The position numbers and the translations under genes are program-made. The notes below the pieces were generated by a model. The model searched no databases. It was not told where the DNA came from and saw only the letters and a list, made by a program, of their open reading frames with translations. 7,743 bases of DNA from Ktedonobacterales bacterium. Lineage in GTDB: Bacteria; Chloroflexota; Ktedonobacteria; Ktedonobacterales; JACDGC01. The stretch's first letter is position 1, and each line of letters starts with the position of its first letter. This document shows positions 1 to 5,241 of the stretch, one piece after another. The stretch covers positions 1-7,743 of the forward strand of contig JACDGC010000156.1 in assembly GCA_013815535.1 (NCBI GenBank), read 5' to 3'.

Positions 1-4
1 ACCT

Positions 5-259
5 ATGGCAACGCAAACGTCTTTCATCGCGCAGCCCCATGTACGCCCAGTGCTCCTTGGCTGGAGTCGTTGGCTGGTGGCGGGGGTGCTCATCCTGCTC
101 GGCAGCGCCATTCTCGCTGCGGGCTGTGTCGCCGTGGCCACCGCGCTCATGCACAGTTTCGTGCTGGCGTTGCTGGTGGTCATCAGCCTGGGTATGGTGG
201 GCGTGAGCGTATTTTTGCCACAGTGGTTACCGCAGATGCCCAGTCCCAACCAGGGGTAA
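5..259 (+). CDS. Small two-helix membrane protein, function unknown
   Basis: The 84-residue product is mostly hydrophobic. A first membrane segment runs at about residues 23-48 (WLVAGVLILLGSAILAAG begins it) and a second at about 51-73 (FVLALLVVISLGMVGVSVF is its core). They are separated by a very short turn, so this looks like a helical hairpin in the inner membrane with short polar ends. No catalytic motif or lipobox is visible, and I do not recognise a family. The ATG lies only four bases from the window edge, so its ribosome binding site cannot be seen and a longer upstream start cannot be excluded. The gene ends 46 bases before the next one on the same strand, so it may be the tail of an operon entering from the left or the first seen member of this one. 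Small two-helix proteins are common in mobile elements, but nothing here assigns a role. Confidence 0.7.
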   Translation: MATQTSFIAQPHVRPVLLGWSRWLVAGVLILLGSAILAAGCVAVATALMHSFVLALLVVISLGMVGVSVFLPQWLPQMPSPNQG

Positions 260-305
260 TACGCGGACGTGTCGGTAGACATGCTGACGGAAGAAGAGGA
301 TAGCA

Positions 306-896
306 ATGGCATTTCTGATTGAAGTCGATGGGCAGCACACTCCTTGGGACGTCGCCTCCCTGACCGGCCCAGCTCTCGGTGAGGTGGTGGGTTGGCAAGC
401 CATGATCTTGTGCGCCACCGAGCACGAGGTACTGCTGGGAACGCGGGGGCCGGGGCAGGAGGCCGCCCTGAACGCTGCGGGAACCGCCCGTGCCGGGGAA
501 CCGGTCGTGGGACCGCTCCTGGTGCTGACCATGCCCGAATGGGTGGGCGTGCAGGCGCGCACGTTGGGTTGGGCGGTGGTGGATGATCCGCTGACACGTG
601 CCTTGCTCCAGATCCCGGCCGGGCATGGGGCGGTCTATTGGGTCGATGCCGAGCATGGGGTACATCTCTCGCAGGATATCAGTGTGCGGCGATGCACCGC
701 CGCGCTGGTCACGCTGGAGGCTGGGGAACTGCACCTGGTCGAGGCGGTGACGGTCCCCTCGTTTGACGCGGGGTTAGCCTGGTTTGCCGAGCGGGGCTAT
801 GCCGTGACGCGCCAGAGTGCCTGGCAGAGTTCCTCAGTGACGTTCTTGGTCGTCGCCGAGCCAGGTTTGACGCGCACAGGAGCACCACGCCCATGA
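306..896 (+). CDS. DUF3846-like protein with C-terminal extension
   Basis: The product has 196 residues. Residues 3-77 have the layout I associate with DUF3846: an opening strand (FLIEVDG), a VVGW segment where that family has VGG, a strand pair, then a closing VVGPLLVL strand after an alanine-rich stretch. DUF3846 proteins are small, of unknown function, and common in phages, plasmids and other accessory DNA. The remaining roughly 120 residues form an alpha/beta region (VYWVDAEHGVHLSQDI, then LVTLEAGELHLVEAV, then a strand near SVTFLVV) that I cannot assign. No catalytic residues stand out and no membrane segment is present. The start is supported by AGAGGA at 295-300, five bases before the ATG. 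The stop overlaps the next ATG as ATGA (893-896), indicating translational coupling to the response-regulator-like gene. The DUF3846 match was made by eye and is tentative; the coding call is firmer. Confidence 0.7.
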   Translation: MAFLIEVDGQHTPWDVASLTGPALGEVVGWQAMILCATEHEVLLGTRGPGQEAALNAAGTARAGEPVVGPLLVLTMPEWVGVQARTLGWAVVDDPLTRALLQIPAGHGAVYWVDAEHGVHLSQDISVRRCTAALVTLEAGELHLVEAVTVPSFDAGLAWFAERGYAVTRQSAWQSSSVTFLVVAEPGLTRTGAPRP

Positions 897-1570
897 TCGC
901 ATCTCGTATTCGACGCGTTGCCTATGTCGGCAGCTCGCCTCAGACGGCGCGGCTGGTGGCTCAAACCCTGCAAGGGGTGGCGGAGTGGGAAGTGGTGGAC
1001 CTGCCAGCGGGGGCACCGCTGCTGGGAGTGGCGTCCGCGTTGCCGGAGGTCGCGGTCGTCGATCTCCATGCAGCTTCACCCACCGGCTGGGAATGGCTCT
1101 CGTATATCCGTGTCCTCGCGCCGATGACCCACGTGGTGGTCCTCGTCGCCACCGCCAATACCTCGTTGGTGTTGGCGGCGATTCAGGCGGGCGCGCTGGG
1201 GTGGTTAGATATCCCGCAGATCGCCGCCGAGCTGCCCGCGACACTGCAGCGCGCCTGGGACCGGCGCGGCGTCCTCACCCCGGCGCTTGCCCGGCTGATT
1301 CAGCGGCATTATGCCGCCGTCTTTCTGCCGCATGAGCGAGCGATCCTCGCCGCCTTTGCCCGCGGCCACTCCTTTCCGGTGGTCGCCGCCACCCTGGACA
1401 TCGAGGCACCCTATCTCGAACGCCATATCGGCAATATCCTGCTCAAGTTGATGGGGATTCCCGATGCCGACGCGCTGGCGGCGGTGGCCGAAGAATTGGC
1501 GACCATGGTACCGTCCCCCGCGTCTGTGCCACCACGGGATGTTCCGAGCAGCGCGGAGGAACGTTGGTAA
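893..1570 (+). CDS. NarL/LuxR-type response-regulator-like protein with degenerate receiver
   Basis: The 225-residue product has two domains. Residues 6-124 follow the receiver fold: strand RVAYVG, then VAVVDLH with Asp57 at the normal phosphoacceptor position, then VVVLVAT, then an AGALGWL segment. Residues 145-200 match the LuxR/NarL helix-turn-helix in register (LPHERAILAAFARGHS, a recognition region ending HIGNILLKLMGIP), so DNA binding is likely. The receiver is atypical. The acidic pair normally after the first strand is Gly-Ser (13-14), and the switch lysine normally near residue 107 is an isoleucine (GWLDIP). Mg2+-dependent phosphorylation is therefore doubtful, and the protein may act constitutively or sense something else. 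No histidine kinase gene is seen in the window. The start overlaps the preceding stop (ATGA) and has ACAGGAG at 877-883 upstream. It is a plausible regulator of the surrounding operon (inference). Confidence 0.8.
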   Translation: MIASRIRRVAYVGSSPQTARLVAQTLQGVAEWEVVDLPAGAPLLGVASALPEVAVVDLHAASPTGWEWLSYIRVLAPMTHVVVLVATANTSLVLAAIQAGALGWLDIPQIAAELPATLQRAWDRRGVLTPALARLIQRHYAAVFLPHERAILAAFARGHSFPVVAATLDIEAPYLERHIGNILLKLMGIPDADALAAVAEELATMVPSPASVPPRDVPSSAEERW

Positions 1571-1590
1571 GGCGCTACGCATCGCGCAAA

Positions 1591-1599
1591 AAGGGAGGA
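1591..1599 (+). promoter_or_regulatory. Strong ribosome binding site fixing the 1606 start
   Basis: AAGGGAGGA lies six bases before the ATG at 1606. It favours that ATG over the in-frame TTG at 1564, which would overlap the upstream gene and has no comparable site. Confidence 0.75.
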
Positions 1600-1605
1600 A
1601 CTGAT

Positions 1606-2145
1606 ATGGCGGATCTCACCAATCGTTTGCCTGGCCGCATGATCCTGGTCTTTGTGGCGAAACCCCTCACGACAACGGCCCTCTGCGAGCATTGTCAGCA
1701 GGAAGCGGCGCTGGCCCAGTGGACGGCGTTTCTGCCGCCCGCCATCGGCGGCGTGCTCACGGATGCCCAGGTGCAAGATGCCCGCTTGGAAGCGTGGCTC
1801 ATGGAGCAGCAGCAGGGGCGGCTGCGCTTCGTGGAACTCACCGACATCGGGGCCCACTGTCTGGCCCACTATGCCGCACAGCACATGCAGGATGCCGCGA
1901 TGATCCCGCACTTTATAACCCATTTCACGACGACACCCTTCCCCGATCAGCTGGTGGGGGCATTGAGTGTTGAGCCAGGCTTGGCGGGGTTGACCTATCC
2001 GATGGTGCTGGCCGTGCCTGGCACCTTCGCGTTGAACGAACTGCTGGCCCGGCTCAATGGACCCGCCGGGACGCTGGACGCAACGGAAGCCGTTTTCACA
2101 GAGGATGAGCCGCACACCCCTCCCTGGGATGAGGGGCGTTCATGA
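1606..2145 (+). CDS. Hypothetical CxxC-containing protein
   Basis: The 179-residue soluble protein belongs to no family I recognise. The N-terminus contains a hydrophobic strand (MILVFVAKPL, residues 12-21) followed by LCEHCQQEA with Cys27 and Cys30 as a CxxC pair. There is no second pair that would make a standard zinc ribbon; Cys85, followed by His88, is the only other cysteine-rich spot. The middle is helix-rich, with histidines at residues 84-102 (AHCLAHYAAQH and nearby). The C-terminal tail is acidic and proline-rich (TEDEPHTPPWDEG), which could be a flexible partner-binding segment. I chose the ATG at 1606 because of the strong Shine-Dalgarno just upstream. The stop overlaps the start of the nuclease-like gene by four bases (ATGA, 2142-2145), so the two are probably translated together and may work together. 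Coding status is well supported by context; function is unknown. Confidence 0.7.
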   Translation: MADLTNRLPGRMILVFVAKPLTTTALCEHCQQEAALAQWTAFLPPAIGGVLTDAQVQDARLEAWLMEQQQGRLRFVELTDIGAHCLAHYAAQHMQDAAMIPHFITHFTTTPFPDQLVGALSVEPGLAGLTYPMVLAVPGTFALNELLARLNGPAGTLDATEAVFTEDEPHTPPWDEGRS

Positions 2146-3092
2146 GTCGTGCCCTGTTGATGCGCCATGGCCCCAATATGGACGCCGTTCCGGCGCTCCT
2201 GACGTTCACGGCGAGTGAACCACCCATCGGATATTATGCACGCACGCCCACATCAGGGCCAGAACGCACGTTGGTCGAGCGGTGTGCCGCGCAGATCAGC
2301 GCGTGTGGGTCCCAAGCCGCGCCGCTGGCGCTCTTCTTCGAGCCCGCGATGACGCAAGGGTATCCGGACCTGGTGGTCACGTATGATCCCGCGCACTATG
2401 CTCAGTGGCGTCTCCCGCGTCTCCAGCTGGAACGCGCTGATCTGCGCTTGATTGCCTTCTTGCAGTCGCAGGCAACGGTTGATCTGGGGGCGATTCTGGC
2501 GACACATTGTGGCGAGCGACGCCCCGTACTGCGTCGGCTGCTACGCCTGGCGGAAGCGGGGATCATCGTCGAGCAGAACGGGGCATGGCGCGTGGTGGCT
2601 CCCATGGATGTGCTGGGCGTGCGGCACATTCAGGCCATCGAGGCGAAAATGCCCGCGGTCCCGCGACTCATCGAGCAAGCGCTGCACCATAGCTTTTATG
2701 CGACGGAGACGGTGCTCCTCTTGCCCCATGCCCGCCTATCGCTCGCCCTTACCCAGGCGGTAGAACGGCATGGCTTGGGCATCTGGGTGCAGACGCCGAC
2801 GGCGTGCCAGCGGGTGCGCGACGCGACGCCTGCCTCGTTGCGCGTGAGCGTGGAATCGCTGCGGCTCAATGAGTGGATTGGGCGGCGACTGGTAGCGGAC
2901 GGGCGAGTGGTGCCGCTGCCGGCCTTGGAGGTGGATGCGGCGGCCTGGTGCTGGCCAACCACCGCCATGCGTTCACCCTCCCGGTTCCAGCAGCTCTGCT
3001 TCGGGGCATCGGGTACGGTGGATTCACCGGCCATGGGCGGTGATAGTGGGGTGGTCGCACCTGGCTGCCTGAATGATGAGAGGAGATCATGA
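2142..3092 (+). CDS. PD-(D/E)XK nuclease-like protein with inserted winged helix
   Basis: The 316-residue product shows the elements of a PD-(D/E)XK fold spread around a DNA-binding insertion. LALFFEPAMTQGYPDLVV (residues 62-79) supplies a candidate early glutamate (Glu67) and the PD aspartate (Asp76). AIEAKM (165-170) supplies the ExK pair (Glu167, Lys169). A downstream Gln179-Ala180 in a helix followed by YATETVLLLP and GLGIWV resembles the usual QA helix and closing strands. Between the motifs, residues 97-155 look like a winged helix (ADLRLIAFLQ, then a helix-turn-helix around RRPVLRRLLRLAEAGII, then a wing ending WRVVAP). The C-terminal 100 residues are unassigned. GAGGGG at 2131-2136 precedes the start, which overlaps the previous stop; the end overlaps the XRE-like gene. 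The downstream cytosine methyltransferase makes a restriction-type role possible. A regulatory or inactive nuclease-fold protein is the alternative. No specificity can be read. Confidence 0.65.
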   Translation: MSRALLMRHGPNMDAVPALLTFTASEPPIGYYARTPTSGPERTLVERCAAQISACGSQAAPLALFFEPAMTQGYPDLVVTYDPAHYAQWRLPRLQLERADLRLIAFLQSQATVDLGAILATHCGERRPVLRRLLRLAEAGIIVEQNGAWRVVAPMDVLGVRHIQAIEAKMPAVPRLIEQALHHSFYATETVLLLPHARLSLALTQAVERHGLGIWVQTPTACQRVRDATPASLRVSVESLRLNEWIGRRLVADGRVVPLPALEVDAAAWCWPTTAMRSPSRFQQLCFGASGTVDSPAMGGDSGVVAPGCLNDERRS

Positions 3093-3421
3093 TGGAACCA
3101 CGAACCGCACCGAGTGAACTGGCAGCAACGCCCACCACCTTTGGGGAGTGGCTCACCCAGCAGTGTATCGCCTATCAGGTACGCGTCGGCACGCGGATCC
3201 AGACCGATAGCGCGTTCGCACAGCTGGTGGGGGTCGCGCCCAGCACCTTTATTATGTGGCGGACCAACCGCGCCAAGCCGCAACGCGCGCACTGCCGACG
3301 GCTCGCGGAGGTCTTTGCGGTGTCGCCGGTGGAGGTGCAGTTGGCGCTCCTTCTGCCGCTGGTGGCACTTCCGAAGCCGAGCGTGGCGGAAGTGCCACCA
3401 ATGGAGGCCCAGGATGCATAG
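3089..3421 (+). CDS. XRE-type helix-turn-helix protein, possible controller
   Basis: The 110-residue protein carries a Cro/C1-like DNA-binding core at about residues 40-90. The helix-turn-helix is SAFAQLVGVAPSTFIMWRTN, followed by helices ending CRRLAEVFAVSPVEVQLALL. That arrangement is typical of small phage repressors and restriction-modification controller proteins. The N-terminal 35 residues and the proline-rich C-terminal tail are extra. AGGAGA lies just before an ATGATG; either ATG (3089 or 3092) could be used, and 3089 gives the four-base overlap with the preceding stop. The gene sits between the nuclease-like gene and the cytosine methyltransferase, the position a controller protein could hold. 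Its 3' end contains a 14-bp perfect inverted repeat (3360-3400), and a palindrome cluster follows in the gap before the methyltransferase; either could be its target (inference). The helix-turn-helix call is fairly safe; the controller role is a hypothesis. Confidence 0.7.
   Translation: MMEPRTAPSELAATPTTFGEWLTQQCIAYQVRVGTRIQTDSAFAQLVGVAPSTFIMWRTNRAKPQRAHCRRLAEVFAVSPVEVQLALLLPLVALPKPSVAEVPPMEAQDA
3360..3400. repeat. 14-bp perfect inverted repeat inside the XRE gene end
   Basis: TGGTGGCACTTCCG (3360-3373) is matched exactly by CGGAAGTGCCACCA (3387-3400), with a 13-base spacer. In RNA it would form a strong GC-rich hairpin. It is not followed by a T-run, so it is not a standard intrinsic terminator. 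It could be an operator for a dimeric protein, an mRNA stability or attenuation hairpin between the XRE and methyltransferase genes, or a product of codon bias. Confidence 0.85.
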
Positions 3422-3430
3422 TCGCCCAGG

Positions 3431-3455
3431 AGGGCATGGGATGCCCTGGCATGCC
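3431..3455. repeat. Palindrome cluster in the XRE-methyltransferase gap
   Basis: AGGGCAT and ATGCCCT (3431-3437 and 3441-3447) form a perfect 7-bp stem around GGG. The adjoining GGCATGCC (3448-3455) is an 8-bp perfect palindrome. The cluster lies in the 63-base gap upstream of the methyltransferase start. A regulatory site for the neighbouring helix-turn-helix protein is possible; no -10/-35 promoter is convincing here. Confidence 0.6.
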
Positions 3456-3484
3456 GCGACAGCGCCAACGCGCTCAGGCGAAGC

Positions 3485-4291
3485 ATGGCAACGAACCGCG
3501 AGTGCCCGCCGACGGTGCCTGCCCCGCCCGCCCGTCTGCGAGGCTTCGATGCGTTCTGTGGGGCGGGGGGATTTTCGTTGGGCTTCCTGTTGGAAGGGTA
3601 TGAGGTTCTTGGTGCACTCGACCGTGATGCCGCAGCGGCCATCACCTATCTCGCCAATTTGGGAGCAACCGACGTTGCCATCCACTCTGCCACCCCGGCC
3701 GATGCGCAGCGGTTGCAGCAGGCGGTGGCACGCCAGTTTCCCAAAGGTCTGCCGTCAGGTGCGCCCGCCTCGGCGCAGGCTATCTCTGGGATGCATCGTC
3801 CCGCCGAAATATTGGGGGTGCGTCATTTCTTTTTCGGCGACGTGCGGGTCTTTGATCCCACCTCGATGCTGGGCCTAATGGGGGTGGCCATCGGGGACCT
3901 CGATGTGGTGTTTGGGGGGCCGCCCTGCCAGGGCTTTTCCACGTCAGGACGGCGCCAGGTGCTCGACCCGCGCAATAGTCTGGTGTTCGAGTTCGCGCGC
4001 CTGGTCGTCGCCTTCGCCCCGCGCACTTTTGTGCTGGAGAATGTGCCAGGCATGCTAGCAATGGTGACGCCCGAAGGCATTCCCGTGGTGGACGCCTTGG
4101 CGCACATCTTTGCGGAGGGGGGCTTTGGGACCTATGACGCGCTGCGCCGCCTGCTGGCGCAGCGACCGGAGGCACAGGCGGTGTTCCGCGCGTCCCCGAT
4201 CCACGATGCGGCCACTGCTTCGGCCCCAACGATTCCTGATGGCGCGCCGCCACTCGATCCCCCGCTCCCCCAGCAGAGAGCCCTTTTTTGA
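3485..4291 (+). CDS. Compact DNA (cytosine-5) methyltransferase
   Basis: The 268-residue product would transfer a methyl group from S-adenosylmethionine to C5 of cytosine in DNA. Motif I is FDAFCGAGGFSLGF (21-34), with GALDRD (43-48) as the second SAM-binding strand. Motif IV is FGGPPCQGFS (143-152) with catalytic Cys148. DPRNSLVFEFARLV (161-174) corresponds to motif V, and FVLENVPGML (182-191) carries the ENV of motif VI. Typical enzymes run to 330 residues or more. This one stops soon after motif VI, so the QxRxR motif (VIII), target-recognition domain and motifs IX-X are absent. Other frames downstream do not supply them. About 65 residues separate the motif I region from GDVRVFDP, longer than usual. 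The C-terminus ends QRALF (264-268), resembling a Q-x-x-LF sliding-clamp binding peptide, which argues for a natural end rather than a broken gene. No good Shine-Dalgarno precedes the ATG, and no other ATG/GTG/TTG is in frame since the XRE stop. Activity is uncertain. Confidence 0.88.
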   Translation: MATNRECPPTVPAPPARLRGFDAFCGAGGFSLGFLLEGYEVLGALDRDAAAAITYLANLGATDVAIHSATPADAQRLQQAVARQFPKGLPSGAPASAQAISGMHRPAEILGVRHFFFGDVRVFDPTSMLGLMGVAIGDLDVVFGGPPCQGFSTSGRRQVLDPRNSLVFEFARLVVAFAPRTFVLENVPGMLAMVTPEGIPVVDALAHIFAEGGFGTYDALRRLLAQRPEAQAVFRASPIHDAATASAPTIPDGAPPLDPPLPQQRALF

Positions 4292-4331
4292 AACTGAGCA
4301 ACGAAGGACGCGAGCTACCCAAAGAGGTAAC

Positions 4332-4337
4332 GAGGAG
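4332..4337 (+). promoter_or_regulatory. Ribosome binding site fixing the HEAT-gene start
   Basis: GAGGAG is six bases before the ATG at 4344. It excludes the open upstream extension (in frame from 4110), which would overlap the methyltransferase and reads as arginine/serine-rich shadow sequence. Confidence 0.7.
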
Positions 4338-4343
4338 CACCCG

Positions 4344-4997
4344 ATGAAAACAACGACCCACCCCCTGATTACGGCGATCTTGGCGCAACTTCACGATCCC
4401 GACCAGAACGATGATGACGACATGGCGCTCCTGGTGGGACTCTTCGCGGAATTAGAGACCCGTGATCTGCCGATTGCGGCGCTGGCCGAGTTCATGGTGA
4501 CCCCGTGCGCAGATAGCGAGGCGTTGTGGCTGTTCGCCAATGACCACCTGGCGACGTGGGAGGCCTGTGTGGCGGTGGTGTCTCGTGATCCACAACGTGT
4601 TCCCGTCGAGCCGGTGGTGCGGGCCTTGCAGCAGGCCTATGCCCAGAGTGGGGCGGAAGCGTGTGAGGATACCGATGATAACGACGCGGTTGGGGGACTG
4701 ATCGAACTCGCGGGCCATCTCGGCGCACGCTTTCCCCTCGAGCACCTTTTGCCCTTGCTGCACGATGAGCGCATTCTCATTCGGCGACGCGTGATCGAAG
4801 CCCTGGGAATGATGGGGGCCGCGAGTCCGTTGGTCGCGATGTTGGGGGATGTCTCGGCACAGATCCGGCTCGGCGCGCTCCAGCATCTCCGGGTTCTGCG
4901 GCAACTCACCACGGATCAGGTGCAGCGCATGTCCGTGGATCCGCATCCCCGTGTGCGTCAGGCGGCCTTAGCGATGCTGGCAGGTCAACCCGCTTGA
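4344..4997 (+). CDS. HEAT-repeat-like helical protein
   Basis: The 217-residue product is predicted to be all helical. Residues about 130-215 contain successive helix pairs typical of HEAT or PBS-lyase-like repeats. One is LEHLLPLLHDERILIRRRVI followed by EALGMMG; the next are AQIRLGALQHL and HPRVRQAALAMLAG. The recurring D/H-x-R-IRR/VRQ-A-A-L pattern is the visible signature. The N-terminal half is more acidic, with a QNDDDD run at residues 21-26 and CEDTDDNDA near 106-114 that probably form exposed loops. HEAT proteins usually act as scaffolds or protein/nucleic-acid binding surfaces; no enzymatic residues are seen. It begins 52 bases after the methyltransferase stop on the same strand and is the last gene before the repeat-bearing non-coding region, so it is probably the distal member of the left operon. 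Its partner is unknown. Confidence 0.75.
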   Translation: MKTTTHPLITAILAQLHDPDQNDDDDMALLVGLFAELETRDLPIAALAEFMVTPCADSEALWLFANDHLATWEACVAVVSRDPQRVPVEPVVRALQQAYAQSGAEACEDTDDNDAVGGLIELAGHLGARFPLEHLLPLLHDERILIRRRVIEALGMMGAASPLVAMLGDVSAQIRLGALQHLRVLRQLTTDQVQRMSVDPHPRVRQAALAMLAGQPA

Positions 4998-5003
4998 AGG
5001 GGG

Positions 5004-5045
5004 AGTGCTTGGCTATCATGGGAAGGGTGCCGTGGGTTAAGCACT
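5004..5045. repeat. Inverted repeat downstream of the HEAT gene
   Basis: AGTGCTT (5004-5010) and AAGCACT (5039-5045) are exact reverse complements 28 bases apart, and the stem can extend by two G-T wobbles in RNA. No T-run follows. It may be the 3' end structure of the left transcript or part of the repeat-region control site. Confidence 0.5.
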
Positions 5046-5058
5046 GCCAAACTTTGCC

Positions 5059-5090
5059 TCCAGTTGGACCCGTTGATGGGTCCAACTGGA
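5059..5090. repeat. 13-bp perfect inverted repeat at the array's left edge
   Basis: TCCAGTTGGACCC (5059-5071) and GGGTCCAACTGGA (5078-5090) are exact reverse complements around a 6-base loop (GTTGAT). Only the first repeat copy has the changes that make this symmetry perfect. It could be an RNA hairpin at the array entrance or the best site of the dyad series. No T-run follows. Confidence 0.85.
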
Positions 5091-5169
5091 CTCACTGATG
5101 GGTCAAGCTGGACTCACTGATGGGTCCAACTGGACTCGTCGATGGGTCAAACTGGACCCAAGAATTGGG
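5059..5169 (+). repeat. Five-copy 22-bp tandem direct repeat
   Basis: The copies start at 5059, 5081, 5103, 5125 and 5147; the last has one extra base. All keep a TC-A prefix, a TGGAC core and a GGG end; the commonest core is TGGACTCACTGATGGG. Copies 5081 and 5103 differ at two positions, and 5081 and 5125 at three. Each junction makes a 16-bp near-palindrome of the form GGGTCCA-AC-TGGACTC (5078-5093, 5100-5115, 5122-5137, 5144-5159). The spacing of 22 bp is about two helical turns, so bound dimers would lie on one face. There are no unique spacers, so it is not a CRISPR array. Candidates are clustered operators, plasmid-type iterons, or the multiple terminal repeats of an IS21-like element. 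Confidence 0.9.
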
Positions 5170-5228
5170 TGCTCATGCACCATGATTTGGCCGGACGATC
5201 GGGTACGCTGGGAGCGACATCGGTGAGC

Positions 5229-5234
5229 AAGGAG
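5229..5234 (+). promoter_or_regulatory. Ribosome binding site for the DUF6788-type gene
   Basis: AAGGAG lies seven bases before the ATG at 5242 and confirms that this short gene is translated from there. Confidence 0.7.
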
Positions 5235-5241
5235 CCAGGCG

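Larger units (their letters stand above)
4998..5241. other. Non-coding region with tandem repeats, likely promoter-bearing
   Basis: This 244-base stretch between the HEAT gene and the DUF6788-type gene has no convincing coding frame. It holds an inverted repeat AGTGCTT (5004-5010) / AAGCACT (5039-5045), the five-copy 22-base array (5059-5169) and a small hairpin GGTGC-TCAT-GCACC (5168-5181). I see no -35/-10 pair good enough to call, but this is the largest gap in the window and the most likely place for a promoter serving the right block. Confidence 0.6.

Noticed and set aside
1411..2115. A 234-codon open frame on the - strand
   Set aside because: It is antisense to the LuxR domain end and to the CxxC gene with its strong ribosome binding site. 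No recognisable motif or own start signal is present.
3360..3400. Inverted repeat as a rho-independent terminator
   Set aside because: The stem is strong, but the following bases (ATGGAGGCCC) contain no T-run, and the reading frame continues through it.
2696..3685. A 329-codon open frame on the - strand
   Set aside because: It lies fully opposite the nuclease-like, XRE-like and methyltransferase genes, whose motifs are clear. Its translation is low-complexity and arginine/histidine-rich, as expected of an antisense shadow in GC-rich DNA.
4284..4289. T-run at the methyltransferase end as an intrinsic terminator
   Set aside because: The six T residues encode the terminal Leu-Phe and run into the stop codon, and no GC-rich hairpin directly precedes them.
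4110..4343. Second half of the methyltransferase reached by a frameshift
   Set aside because: The alternative frame has no QxRxR, target-recognition or motif IX-X signature. It reads as arginine/serine-rich shadow and only becomes real at the HEAT-gene ATG at 4344.
5059..5169. CRISPR array
   Set aside because: The 22-bp units are directly adjacent with no unique spacers, and no cas gene is present.
4998..5241. Sigma-70 type promoter in the main intergenic region
   Set aside because: No -35/-10 pair with proper spacing was convincing; TTGG- and TAC-like hexamers occur at wrong distances.
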